In this document: positions 22,387-33,644 of the stretch, in pieces
How positions within the stretch are numbered: the first letter of the stretch is position 1
Layout: every line of letters starts with the position of its first letter
Assembly: GCA_020002185.1 (NCBI GenBank)
Contig: CM034538.1
Coordinates: 67,616,211 to 67,680,210 of the forward strand
Length of the DNA stretch: 64,000 bases
Reading direction: 5' to 3'
From: Paraescarpia echinospica
Taxonomy: Eukaryota > Annelida > Polychaeta > Sabellida > Siboglinidae
Translations under genes and position numbers: made by a program
The notes under the pieces: generated by a model
What the model was told of the DNA's origin: nothing
Seen by the model: only the letters and a program-made list of their open reading frames with translations
Database searches by the model: none

Positions 22387-22818
22387 CCACTGTTGGTTTT
22401 CCCATAGGCGACCATGTTAACGTTTTGTCTGATTATAAGAAAACGTGACCTATAAAATGTCTTAAACTTCTCACCTGCTGTTATCATCATCTCATTGACA
22501 TGCCGATAGATTTTAACAAAAATTGCATACTTCCAGCTCTCGTAAAATGCCTGTATGTGTGACACCCGTCAATATTTACAAATGCCGGCAAGAATTACTC
22601 CGCAAACAGGTCACACAGGCAAATTATTGCCAAATATACTTCCGCTTATTCAAATAATCTAGAAATCCACCATTTTATAGTCAACACCTTCTACAATCAC
22701 ACATGAAAATCTCCCTATTCAAATGCACTTATGTCACAGCATGTGAATTTTGTAAAAAAAAATCATTTCTAAAAAATACACTGCATTTTCTTCGTGTGCA
22801 ACGGACAAGAAGTCTAAC
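22387..22818 (-). repeat. Dispersed repeat, copy 2 of an inverted pair
   Basis: Reverse-complement relative of 7784-8210. Matching blocks include CGACCATGTTAACGTTTTGT, GACACCCGTCAATATTTACA and GCACTTATGTCACAGCATGT. It lies upstream of bZIP gene B, whereas copy 1 is within gene A. Confidence 0.75.
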
Positions 22819-24344
22819 TAGAACATGACCCCAGCTGCCCCGTCCTCAATGCACGATTGCCGTCAGTCTGGTGGCAGTGACCGCAACTAATGTTGACCGA
22901 ACCGGGCCGTGTGACGTCACAACATGTCCGTACCTCGGGGCTAATGTAGTGCTAAGCGAAGTTGTGGTGCGAACACTAGCAAACTGTTGTGAACAATTCT
23001 GTTCGCCGGCAAAGCTGGGCTCGCAACAGTGCATTATTTGCAATGTTTGGTGCACCTGTCGAAGTGACTGGCGTGACTAACCAGTATAGAGTATATCGGA
23101 GAATGTCGTGTTATCTGGAGCCATACAAAGTAGCACTGCTTCGACGTGGCATACTTGACGACCCCGGTGCCCGTTCCATATTGTCTACAGTCACTTGACA
23201 CTAATTAATTATGGGTGTGACATTCTCAGAGTCGAGCCTCTGTAGGCCATATACACAACTCTGTAGGCCATGCGCAAGACCGACACGGGTCTCTCTTGCC
23301 GAAAGGGACTTTCCGGCGTTTATTTCTTGAATGACGTCAAGTGTACATGATTAGCACACCGGCTTCAGGCAAGTAGGCTCGTTTTGCACAGGGCCTCAAG
23401 CAAGTAGGCTTGCAACGTGAATATGGGCCCGTTACGTAAGAAGGTAGAAGAAACGCGCTAGAAAGAATACACCATTATTCCTGAACTTGGAAACTTTAGT
23501 TATGAACGTATAAAGTGACGCGGTTGACAGCCGCAGATACAAGTAGATTAAGACGAGATCAAACAGAGTGTTTAAGATGTTGATTAGACATATAAACATT
23601 TGTTCTTAATTAAGAAACATAAAAGGACTATAGAACCCGAGGTAACGTTCGTGAAGGTGCAGCGAATCTATATAAATATCAGAAAGTATTCATTCTCACA
23701 AAGGACACACTATCTGCTGATTATACAAATGTTGGCAACCTGAACGCATGTAGATGAAACAAATCTAGAAATATCAGAGAATGCCGAGTTACACACATAT
23801 TTATATAACACGCTCAACTCTCGCTCGATAAGCCTAAGACGCCCTTGTCCACGTCACATGCACATGTGTGAGTTTGCTTTCGGTGGCAACCTTGTTAAAT
23901 CTTGTTAAATTCCGTTAATTCTTAAGTGTTAATTAATATAATTATTGAAAGGAAACTTTTCTTAGTGGTTGTTTGTGGGGGGAAAACGTAGTACCTTCTC
24001 AGTAGAAATTGCTGTAGAATTAATTAAAAGCCATAGCGAACTATGAAACTCTTCGCGCCCAATATTAAAAAATGTTCTTTTCACGAAAGATAACATTGTC
24101 TTATTAATATTATGATAGATGGGAGCGGAGATTCGACAGTGTTTCATGGTTTCTTCTTCTACGTGCCGTGTCTGTCGCAGGCGTTGGCGACCGTGGCCCA
24201 CCAAGCCGCTCGGTTGTTTGTCTTTTGTAGCAGTTCTGTTGTGCCTCTTATGACTTGCATGATTAAAGGAACATTTCTGTTAAAACAGATCATACCCTAG
24301 ATTGTGCATGCAGTAGACATATATCGGCCCCGCCCCGTGCACAC
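22819..24344. other. Upstream region of bZIP gene B, unassigned
   Basis: No exon is recognised. It contains a decayed LINE 3' end at 23825-23920, listed separately. Short frames at 22871-23198 have no domain. Confidence 0.4.
23825..23920 (+). mobile_element. Decayed LINE 3'-end fragment
   Basis: CTCGATAAGCCTAAGACGCC then CTTGTCCAC, and later GGTGGCAACCTTGTTAAATC and TTGTTAAAT, match the 3' end of the LINE at 28195-28738 with gaps. It includes two copies of the decamer tail in the + orientation. Confidence 0.65.
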
Positions 24345-24587
24345 ATGGCTGGCTTCTACGCCGACGCACTTGGCGGGTTAGAAGAGTTCGGCCAACCGTG
24401 TCGAACTCCGAATATTCCGGACTTCGACGTTCTGTGTGAGAACAACGTAGGGGAAAGGCTGCCCTGTCAAAGCTCTGCCACGGCAACGGGGTCGGAGGAG
24501 TCTTCTTGGTCGGGCGCGCCTCACGGATACGGCGGGAGGCGGGAAGGCAACCGTAGGACACGGTCGACATACAACATCTCAGCTTTG
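24345..24587 (+). CDS. Probable N-terminal exon of bZIP gene B
   Basis: This ATG-initiated frame of 81 codons starts MAGFYADALGGLEEFGQPCR and ends at a good donor (GCTTTG/GTAGGT at 24587/24588) in phase 0. The next recognised exon, 25970-26071, also begins in phase 0, so the two join in frame. The encoded segment is Ser/Gly/Arg-rich and acidic near the start. No domain is recognised, which is usual for the N-terminal regions of Fos/ATF3-type proteins. The link to the basic exon rests on position, phase and frame only. Confidence 0.5.
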
Positions 24588-25239
24588 GTAGGTTTTAACA
24601 GCGACACCCGGTGGAATGAATGGCTAAACCTAATTTTCTTTTTAAAAAAGGCTTGCTTGTGACGTTATAGGACGTACCGACTGTGCTCGATGGGAAGAAG
24701 GAAAACTCATATATACTGAATGGAGTGTTAAATATAAGTTGATATATAATCCACCTATTCTCCCCAACAACCGTGTGCCCTCAAAACATACACATGCGTA
24801 GGTAGCACTTTGTAATAACTATAAAATCCGCGCACACTGGCAGCCCCCACATACATATATATCCACACACGTATACGGGCACACGTGCAGTCGCGCACGC
24901 ACGTACCGACATGCGTGCACACATACACACACGTGCGATTGTAAGCAATTTCTCGAGTAGATCACAGAAGGAATGTTGCGCCGTCAAGGGATCCTCTCAA
25001 AAGTGGTGTATTCTGCAATGACATCTTGTCTGTCAGCATCGTGACTATGTCTGTGTTATTTTAAACATGCCTAAACGGAAGTGCCGTGTCTTGAACCAGT
25101 AAAGCGGAAGTACACGAAAGTGTGTGGTGATCATAGTCTTACGCGTAGCTGTAATGCCTTTCTATACGTTTCTCAGTAAAGAAATATATACAGGTTTATT
25201 GTTTATGTCGTCCACAAAGTGCGAATCATAGACCCTCAC
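24588..25239. other. Intron of bZIP gene B, proximal part
   Basis: No feature beyond a CA-rich patch of the ACACACGTGCG type at 24860-24935. Confidence 0.4.
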
Positions 25240-25640
25240 AGCAGAACTACAAAGAAAAAATACAGCAGTGGGAATGAAATGCTACAGAAGAATCCTCAGC
25301 ATCTCCTACACTGATCACATCACTATGGAGAAATCAGAAAAATCATCACTCAGCTCGTGGGTCACTATGAAGATCTTCTGACTACAGTGAAGAAGAGGAA
25401 GCTGAGATGGTATGGGCATGTAACACGATCAGGGGCTTACAAAAGCAATACTTCAAGGAACAGTGCCGGGGGAAGAAAATAGGGAAGGCAGAGGAAGAAA
25501 TGGTCAGATAACATTGAAGAATAGACTGGGAAGACCTTTGCTGAAACCCAGGCAGTAGCACACCACTGCAAAGACGGGAGTCGATTCGTGCAACATTCAT
25601 CGATGCAGTGTCAACATGAGCCAGGCCAGTTACAGGATCA
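25240..25640 (+). mobile_element. RTE-like LINE C-terminal fragment
   Basis: Broken + frames give MKCYRRILSISYTDHIT, then VKKRKLRWYGHVTRSGAYK, a GGRK-type Gly/Arg-rich stretch, and RKKWSDNIEE followed by a TGKTFAETQAVA-like end. This order (KRKLRWYGHVTRS, basic linker, W-x-DNI-x-EW, FAETQ) is characteristic of the C-terminus of RTE-type elements. Several stops interrupt it. It sits in the intron of bZIP gene B. Confidence 0.75.
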
Positions 25641-25969
25641 GTAAGCAGTCAGCAGTAAGAAGTCTACAAGAAGTCATATTTGGCCCGTTCCATCTTGGAA
25701 GACGTTGTCCCTTTCATTCCTGACTCCATTTATTTTATTTTAGTTGTTCCACAGTTCGCGTTTTTCACCGTGGGCCTATCCACGTTCAATGAGAAACGAA
25801 AGATACAATTCCAGGATAACTGCATTACTAAATATAGGAATTTAATGTATTGTAATGGTATACATGACAGATGAGTTTTCGGGGAAATGTTCTACGAGTA
25901 TTTTTATAAAGGAATTTTTGTTGTGTTGTACTTCCGCCTGGAGTTAGTCGTATCCTCTGACCTCTGCAG

Positions 25970-26071
25970 GGCGACCCGACTGACCTGTTGAGCGTACGGA
26001 GAGAGAAAAACAAGCTAGCAGCCAACAAATGTCGACAAAAGAAAAAGGTGCATGCGGACAAGATCACAAAG
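25970..26071 (+). CDS. bZIP gene B, basic-region exon (Fos/ATF3-like)
   Basis: A 102-bp exon encodes 34 residues with the bZIP signature RREKNKLAANKCRQKKK, closer to the Fos/ATF3 consensus than gene A. The acceptor CTGACCTCTGCAG ends at 25969 and the donor ACAAAG/GTGCGT is at 26071/26072, both in phase 0. The exon ends 12 residues after the Cys-Arg, at the same codon as in gene A, and Ile occupies the first heptad position (+10). It is predicted to be the DNA-binding half of a nuclear bZIP factor. The matching zipper exon is not seen downstream in this window. Gene B is either damaged, or its zipper exon is too diverged to recognise by eye. Confidence 0.85.
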
Positions 26072-26284
26072 GTGCGTTGTTTTGTGACGACTTTATCACG
26101 TAACGATATCGTAAAGTGTTCGATGACAGCTGCATACATGTATATATTGATAATTGAAAACAGCGGTTCTTCACGCTAGAGTCGAGACAAAAAAATGGGG
26201 TAACGAAGCCATTTTGAGTGGGTCGCCAAGACTCAGTGACAGTCTGAACTGTTTGTATCCCGCTCGCCCGCAAGAGATGGCACA

Positions 26285-26775
26285 AGATGACCTAATGACT
26301 GAGACACGAGGAGGGGAGGTATGACGGGACCCAATGACTGAGACACGGGGAGGGGAGGTATGACGGGACCCAATGACTGAGACACGGGGAGGGGAGGTAT
26401 GACGTGACCTAATGACTGAGACACGGGGAGGGGAGGTATGACGGGACCTAATGACTGAGACACGGGGAGGGGAGGTACGTCGGGACCTATTGACTGAGAC
26501 ACGGGGAGGGGAAGTATGACGGGACCCAATGACTGAGACACGGGGAGGGGAAGTATGACGGGACCTAATGACTGAGACACGGGGAGAAGAGGTATGACGG
26601 GACCTGGGGAGGTATGACGGGACCTAATGACTGAGACACGGTAGGGAGGAGGGGAGGTATGACGGGACCTAATGACTGAGACACGGGAGGGAGGAGGGGA
26701 GGTATGACGAGACCTAATGACTGAGACACGGGAGGGAGGAGGGGAGGTATGACTGGACCTAATGACTGAGACACA
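26285..26775. repeat. 40-bp minisatellite, about 12 copies
   Basis: The unit contains CTAATGACTGAGACACGGGG followed by AGGGGAGGTATGACGGGACC. One short unit lies near 26600, and the last three copies carry an extra GGGAGGAGG. It starts about 210 bp after the basic exon of gene B. Confidence 0.95.
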
Positions 26776-28194
26776 ATACTCCGTCTCAAGACGTATGCTG
26801 TAGTTGAGTGACACCTCAACGTTCCCGGTGAATCACCGATTTAGTATTTACTTAATCGGACACACAGAGAGCCTAAACACAGCTAACAATACTCCGGCTT
26901 TGCGTGTTTGCCAAAGTTATTTTTTGAATGATAGGCAATAGATATGTTGAAACATGGCTGGGATTTACGGCCGAAGTATCAAGTAGACTATGGATACAGT
27001 TTCTTCGTTGGGTGAACCCTTGTGTAATGATTGGAATAAACGAGGTATAGATAATAATCACATTGGATTATGTAGTAATAAAATGTAAATGTGTATGATG
27101 TTGTTTACAGTTGACATGTTTGACATCGGAACTTTTTGTAATTTAATTGTTATGTACTAAACACTTCCTTCGCCCTTTAATACACACTGTGATTTTGTGT
27201 AGGTTATCTTGATTTTATTTTTTTATAAATAAAACATGTCATCAATAAAAACGTTGTCCTCGTCCGTTTTCCATTGCATAACGTCGTCTTCTCCCATATG
27301 TAGTATTATATACATACATTTCAGGAAATAAAGAATTCCTGTTCAAATGAAGTTTAACGTACTTTTAAATGTGAGAAAATGTTCCAAAAATAAATTGTTT
27401 ACCCAAAATACTTTGTTTGCAACACCGTTCAAAGTTGGTTCTCAGATGTAACAAGTAATGTGACTTTGCCAAATAAGCTCTTCTAAAAATATACATATTT
27501 ATTTATTTATTTATTAATACGGTAATTTTTCCATTCATTCTCAATCGATTAAAGAAAATAAAAACAAGGCATTGGCTAAAATCCGTTTCCATGTGTACAC
27601 AAAGTTTAACATTATAATATTTATGTAACATTTGAGAACATTAAAAAATACAGAAAAATACATTTGTAGCATAAATTCGATTTTAAACTCGTCTGTGTAG
27701 CGATTCCCGCAGAAAATTAAAAGTTAATGAGCTAGGCGGTCACGTGGTATCGTGACGTCACATATGACATATTCGCATCGGGCCGACTCTTTCTATGCAT
27801 TCAGAGCATGTTTACAACGATAGCATTTGGGTAGAAACGAGCGTCTGAAAGAGTTATTGTGCGATATTCCGATGTAATACAAACACTAGTCATCATAGAG
27901 GAACAAGCAATTATCTTACCGTTCCACATGGATCCAATTTTATTCAAAACAATGAATGCGAATGGACCTACAAGTCGACCAGTCACCAGGTTTTGCTTTC
28001 GGCCAGTTTCGCAGAGCTTCGGCTCGTTTTCAGAATAATTATATCGGGAGATAATCTACACCAATACACATACATAGCAAATATATACTGTATCCAGCTA
28101 CAGAAAGTAACGTGTATAATCTCATAATATCACTAGAATATCGATATATGAAGGAGGAGTTGTACAATTTATTATAACAACTTAAATTAATTTA
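26776..28194. other. AT-rich interval without recognised genes
   Basis: Searched by eye for a leucine-zipper exon of gene B and none was found. A short TTTA tract lies near 27500. Confidence 0.45.
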
Positions 28195-28738
28195 GAATAT
28201 TGTATACAAGCGTGGAGGCCATACCACAAGAAGGACATAGATATGCTAGAAAGAGTACAGAGGAGAGCGACTAAAATGATACCAAAACTGAGGGATCATA
28301 GTTATGAAAAACGCCTAAAAGAATGTGGTTTAACAACACTAGAGACCAGGAGATTGAGATCAGATAAAAGTGTTTAAAATATTGAATGGTTATGAAAATA
28401 TTGATAGAAATATGTTTTTTTCAGTTAAGAAAGATAGAAAGACTAGAGGACATGAAGTTACATTAGTAAAGGAGCAGTGTAGATTAGACGTAAGAAAGTT
28501 CTCATTTTCACAAAGGACTGTGAAAGAATGGAACAGATTATCTGATGATTGTGTGGGTGCTAGTAGTGTGAATATGTTTAAAAATAAAATCGACACATAC
28601 CTCAGAAGGGCTGGATATATGTAGATAAAAGGGTTAGACTCTCGATAAGCCAAAGGGCTTCCTTGTCCACCTGCCATCTAGAGTTAATTCTCTGGATGGC
28701 AAACTTGTTCAAACTTGTTAAATCTTGTTAAATCAGTC
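28195..28738 (+). mobile_element. 5'-truncated CR1/Jockey-like LINE, + strand
   Basis: Encodes the C-terminal end of the same reverse transcriptase as 16158-17531 (AWRPYHKKDIDMLERVQRRA, then GYENIDRNMFFSVKKDRKTR). A frameshift lies near 28370. The UTR follows, with GCTTCCTTGTCCACCTGCC, ending in two TCTTGTTAAA-type decamers at 28715-28738. It is not functional. Confidence 0.9.
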
Positions 28739-28756
28739 AATGAATTTCCGTCGATG

Positions 28757-28850
28757 TCAGTACCTCAGATGGTAGACGCGTTGGTTTCTTGTCATTTATT
28801 TTGCAATCGGGCGTCGCCGGTTCAAGCCTGACACCAAACCATTGATTTTC
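28757..28850 (+). ncRNA. tRNA-like sequence, probably a SINE head or tRNA pseudogene
   Basis: CTCAGATGGTAGACGCG resembles a pol III A box. The perfect B box GGTTCAAGCC follows about 50 nt later (28819-28828). The acceptor and T stems pair poorly, so a working tRNA is unlikely. It begins just after the 3' tail of the LINE at 28738. Confidence 0.5.
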
Positions 28851-29633
28851 TTAAAACTTTTTTGTTTATGTTTTCACGAAAGTAATATAAAGAATCATTG
28901 TTATACTATGATGCACTGTTTATAAAAAAAATTGTAGTAATTATTGATTCGCCCCTAAAAATGAGAATGAGGTAATTATATATAACGATGTTTATTTATC
29001 CAGACAGATCACAATTTATTTTCATAAATATAATTACAATATATTACCGTACAGTATAAATACAAATTATTTGGTTTATATTACTTCGTGAAAACATAAA
29101 CAAAAATATTGGGTTGCAGTCGATATAATTATTCTGAAAACGTCAGCATCGATTTCATAGCTTACCATCCATGCGTTGAAATAATCAAAATACGAAATAA
29201 CAATCCATAGTTTCAGAGCAACTGCCCAACGTCCGCGCAATATAATCATCTCGACGTACAATACAGACACGAAACACTTTTACGCTTACAACCTCGGAAA
29301 CCAAGCTCACAGGCGCATTAAAACGGTTAGTCAATATCAAAATAGATAAGCAGTCTTAAAGTTGCCAACTGATGGGTTGATACGCCAGGAAACTAAGATG
29401 AATACGCAAGGTGATAAAAGTAAGCATTCAGATGAGGGCGGAATTGTGTAGCCTAATACAGTATACTATACAAGTGCAACTGCAGTAGTCGACTTGAACA
29501 CAAATTATCTTTTTAAAAGCTTGCCAACGTAGTCCTATACTTACTTTATTTAACACGTGCTGATCAGGCCCGTAGTGTATTTTTGAATTCGAATACACAA
29601 TACCGCTCAACTGCTCGTGCTAATGGATGAACG

Positions 29634-29667
<34 letters not shown>

Positions 29668-30053
29668 TATTTATTATTGGCATTCCCAGAAGTCGTTTAT
29701 CCGTCTTCAAATTGGGGTGGGTATTTGCGCTGTTCTCACGGGTGATGCAGTCGCGACTGGCGAAGTCAATTACTAGTTTGACTCAGCTAACTTCCGCACT
29801 TCGCGTAGGGGATCAACCAGGGCTAGTTTTGCATGGCAAACAGCCCTGGCTTGCGAGGATGTTATTATTAGTAAATGAAAATGGCTCACAGATCGAACCT
29901 CCCTACCAACGAATGACAGTGGCGCCATACGATGGGTCAAGCGGTACTACAATTGGCATTAAGTTCCTACCATATTCACTAGGAGGGATAATGCGCATTA
30001 TCGCAGGCGACGTTTCCGAATTTTGGCATTAACATTTTCTTATACATTCTACA
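28851..30053. other. Upstream region of POLR2I
   Basis: No gene is recognised apart from a (TA)n tract at 29637-29663. The last few hundred bases presumably hold the POLR2I promoter and 5' UTR, but no TATA box or other defined element can be pointed to. A 106-codon + frame at 29712-30032 has no domain. Confidence 0.4.
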
Positions 30054-30121
30054 ATGGATATAGACATCGAACAAAACGAAGGCGAGCCTTCGTTTATAGG
30101 CATTAAGTTCTGCCAAGAGTG
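30054..30121 (+). CDS. POLR2I: POLR2I (RPB9) exon 1
   Basis: The start codon is in a good context (ACAATGG). The exon encodes MDIDIEQNEGEPSFIGIKFC, then Gln-Glu and the first two bases of a Cys codon, and ends at the donor GAGTG/GTAAGT. It matches the N-terminus of the RNA polymerase II subunit RPB9: an acidic variable start, then F-x-G-I-x-F-C-x-E-C, where the two Cys begin the first zinc ribbon. RPB9 is a small (about 125 residue) core subunit acting in transcription fidelity, elongation and start-site choice in the nucleus. The split TG/T codon joins exactly to exon 2 at 37087. Intron 1 is 6965 bp and holds a decayed hAT element. Confidence 0.93.
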
Positions 30122-31793
30122 GTAAGTTTGAAATAAAAGAAGTTTAAGTGCGTTAATGATTTAATGTGGGCGATAAATAAGGATATTTTATGGGTTTGAT
30201 CAAATTCAAATGGGTGATAAAGAACGTGTATAGTCATCGGATTGGCGTAAGTTATCTACGCCGATAAAGGACATTCTTATATAATATTGTGTTTCCTGTA
30301 GTTTTAACATTGTTAAAATAAGAGTTTGAGTGTGCAATAGACTAATACTATAGTCTACACTATATCTATAACAAGTGGTCTGTATCAAGCAAGTCCAAAA
30401 GTCAATTAATTACTATTTAAAAAGTGCTATGGTTATATAATATCTTATGAAAACCTAACAGGCTAACAATCTTTACAAACCTGTACAAACGTGATTAATC
30501 AGGCTGTGTGTTTGTTAGGTGTCCAGTTCATGCGATGTATAGCCTAGGCAGGGGTAGAACTACCCACTAGTCCGCTAGTCCGTACACTAGTAGGGAGGTC
30601 GGAAGAAATCACGCAAACGCGTTTGCATTGGGACGCAATGCTAAATCGCCTATGTTAAAAAAATTGTAAGTCCTTTGATTTATAAAGACTAATCATATAT
30701 TTTATATCAAAAGAAACATAAATATGTCTTCTTTGTGATAAAAATACCTGCTTTTGCGAATTCATAATGCTTCATTCAGATACTCGTGATGAAACAACGA
30801 CACCCACCGAAATTTCGTTTCGTTGCGGCGCAGCCATATTTAATCTCACGGAAGGGCGGTGTTTTTCATAAAATCACGTACTCGCATTATTGCCCGCCAT
30901 GCTATGTTTGGCGATATGGTTGAAATCGCAAAATGTTGCTTTTTCTTTTGGCGTGTTTCTTGTACGAATTGAAATAAAATTATGAAAAATATGATATGTT
31001 GAACATTGGTCATATTTAGAGAGGATCTAAGGTATGAACAGCTTGCGGAAACTCTGGCAAACTACACCTGTGCTATTTAATAATGTATAAACGTAATATT
31101 AATGCAAATTTGGCGGAGATACACCTTTGCCCATTTTTGCCCCAAGCTCGAACGTAGCGGTACCTCATGTCCGGCAACGAATTTCTTCTATTATCGCTCA
31201 CATACCCGGCGTACACATTATTGCAATCGTGTATTCTGAAGTTGTGTTTTAGCCATGCATTTGTTATTCATGTTTACATATGCACATACATGCTATCAGG
31301 TATTACATGGTGGACGTTATATGAATATTTAAAGTTTATTTTCAAGTTATAATCATGCAAAATAAATAACAAATGACAACAAATATATGACAACCCCTCC
31401 ATAAATTAGACGTCTAATGTACTTCTAATTACACTGCATTGATCTTGCTGTAACTAACTGCATGTATAAACATTGGCTTGGTGGTGGTTTTTGGGGTTGT
31501 TTTTTACTGTATCTTCCTAGAAGTATTTAATTTGTAGATGAATATATGATTTCACATTTCCTGGTGTTGGTACAGTGCAACATTTTGCTTCAGCGGTGAT
31601 TGATATGCATGCTTTTTCAACATTTTATTTTCGAATGCTGCAAGCAATGAAATGCGGTGCTTTCTAAAAAAAAACAAGGTGCGTCAAACAGGTTGTTGAA
31701 ATCTGTTCTAAACGTCTTAGAAACGCCACAGTTTCTCGCTGGATGTAAAACACTTGGACTCATCAGCAAGCTTGTCACCTGCCCCTCTGATGC

Positions 31794-32141
31794 ATGATCG
31801 AAGACAAGAGTGTTCATATCTTGGACATGAATATTCACTACCAGCAACTCGTGTCATTCTGCCAGGAGTCATCCAGAAACATCAATGAGTTAATGAGTAG
31901 GACGAGTACGCCTATCTTTGGAGACTCTACTCACATCAAGAAGGACAATGTGTTTGAAATGCTGACAACGCTTTCTGATGTAGATGCAAATGCGGAAGTG
32001 ATTCTTCATATCCCACTTCCAGCCATTCCTGTTCTCTGCAAACGGATCTTTGCAGATACAACATTACATCAGATAATTCAAAGTTGCATAGCAATATATA
32101 TATATTATATATATATAATGTTGTACATGCATGCTGTGTAG
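31794..32141 (+). CDS. Unrecognised 115-codon frame inside the hAT-like element
   Basis: The frame starts MIEDKSVHILDMNIHYQQLV and contains a hydrophobic ILHIPLPAIPVLCKRIF segment. The codons from about 32090 on are AT microsatellite (Ile/Tyr repeats), so any real coding portion ends before that. Composition of the first 95 residues looks protein-like. It may be a captured or transposon-derived fragment, but no family is recognised. Confidence 0.25.
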   Translation: MIEDKSVHILDMNIHYQQLVSFCQESSRNINELMSRTSTPIFGDSTHIKKDNVFEMLTTLSDVDANAEVILHIPLPAIPVLCKRIFADTTLHQIIQSCIAIYIYYIYIMLYMHAV

Positions 32142-33229
32142 CGGAATGCTTATTGTTGCTTGCATTATTTGGCTATCCTTCTCACTTTACTAATTTTACG
32201 CACACGCACACATGCGGACACACACACAAACCTACATGTAAAATATGTTTACATAATTATATGGTGCAAGGCCAAAGCAGAATGTTTACATTAATGCATG
32301 CAATATCTGGCTATGTTTATACTGTCACACACATTTTATTAACTTTGCATACATGATATGCATGCACGTACTCACTAACGTCCACATGATTTTGCTGGTA
32401 TACCTGCCACTTCTAAAACATGTCAGATTTTTTTGATATCCACATAATGGAAACCATTAAAGCATATCCTCCAAACTGTGGGTAGCAGGCTTTCCAAGCT
32501 GGTTCAATGTGGAGTATGACAACGAGCCAGATATGTATATTGTGTAGACATACCTGTATATATATGGATGACGATTTGAAAGTGGGGGACCTGGAGACAC
32601 TTTTGTAAGCTTTTCCAAAAGGTTAGTAGCTTAGTTAATTAACTTAATTTAATGTATAATTCCTTTCGTAAATTATATTTAAAGGAAATACATAAAATAT
32701 CAAGTTTTAGCTAAGTTGTTTGTATTGTACAAGATAATTTTTTTCATATTTCCTTCAGATAAAAAAAACTGTCACACAAATTTATTCAATGGCCTTTACA
32801 TAATTGTCTATAACTTCGCCAATTTTCATCACAGAGAGTTAAAACTGGTATGGCTGTTTATCTCTTAAATAGACCTTTCCATTGGTGTGTCACATTTGTC
32901 AATATGATGAATTATTGCATTTTCACCGACCTCCCTAACACTAGTAAAGATTACGGCGGACTAGTAAACCTGCCTACCAACTAGTCCAGCTGTCTAGTAA
33001 AAATCAGCATGTTGTGTGGCGCCACCATCCGTACCATTAATAGACTAATTCTTTACCCAATGAGGCGACAGTGAAATGGTGCTTTTGATTGGCTGTGACA
33101 TAGAATTCTGAAATGACAGCATATCTGGTAGAGAGGTATGGCTAATGAATGCAATTGGTGGCCATTATCGAATGCACGGTTTTCGAATACGGTTTACATC
33201 TACATTGCTTGATTAGTCTATGTTTACGC

Positions 33230-33446
33230 ATGATGTATCGTAACTTGACTGGTGTTGCGAAACCAGCAGTAAAGCACAAGCTGGAAAAGTGTGAACGGGA
33301 CACACAGTACGACCAGCAGAAACGACAGCGTGGGTACTTGAAGGTTTGGGAGCGCGACCACACGTGGCTGTCCTACAATTAGGACAAGGGTTTGATGTTC
33401 TGCACAGTGTGCAGGACACACAACGTAATTGGTGTTCGACATTGAG
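33230..33446 (+). pseudogene. BED/TTF-like zinc-finger remnant of a hAT-type gene
   Basis: In one + frame: KHKLEKCERDTQYDQQKRQR, then YLKVWERDHTWLSYN, an in-frame TAG at 33380, then DKGLMFCTVCRTHNVIG. The W-x5-W-L-x-Y followed by G-x-MFC-x2-C pattern resembles the N-terminal zinc finger of ZNF862-type/hAT-derived proteins. The stop between the Trp motif and the Cys pair shows it is broken. Confidence 0.55.
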
Positions 33447-33644
33447 TGACACTGATTGACTGGCAGGCAGTGTTAGCACCAGGCCTGGATGACACTGTTT
33501 TTTGTGGTTGAAATAAAATTGTTGATTTAAATTTGTGTTATGTTTTGATATTTGCAGGACTAGTAAAACTTTTGGCGGACTAGTAAACTTTTGTCTTTAT
33601 TAGTCCTGCTGTCCAATAAAATAAATGCTGAATTTCTACCTCTG

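Larger units (their letters stand above)
30549..33644. mobile_element. Decayed hAT-type DNA transposon, about 3.1 kb
   Basis: The ends are CAGGGGTAGAA at 30549 and, on the minus strand from 33644, CAGAGGTAGAA, a typical hAT-like inverted terminus. Subterminal copies of ACTAGTCCGC / GCGGACTAGT occur at 30575-30620, 32935-33000 and 33555-33625. A zinc-finger remnant lies inside near 33270-33450. Flanking octamers (AGCCTAGG and CTAGTAGG) match poorly, so the target-site duplication is decayed or the ends are slightly different. A nested structure, with the 32935-33000 termini belonging to an inner element, is possible. It lies in POLR2I intron 1. Confidence 0.6.

Noticed and set aside
20637..23198. 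Several Cys-rich frames of 60-90 codons
   Set aside because: They overlap on both strands, lack splice-site or domain support, and fall partly in repeats.
29712..30032. 106-codon frame ending just before POLR2I exon 1
   Set aside because: No domain is present. It shares GGCATTAAGTTC with exon 1, but 12 nt is too short to argue for duplication.
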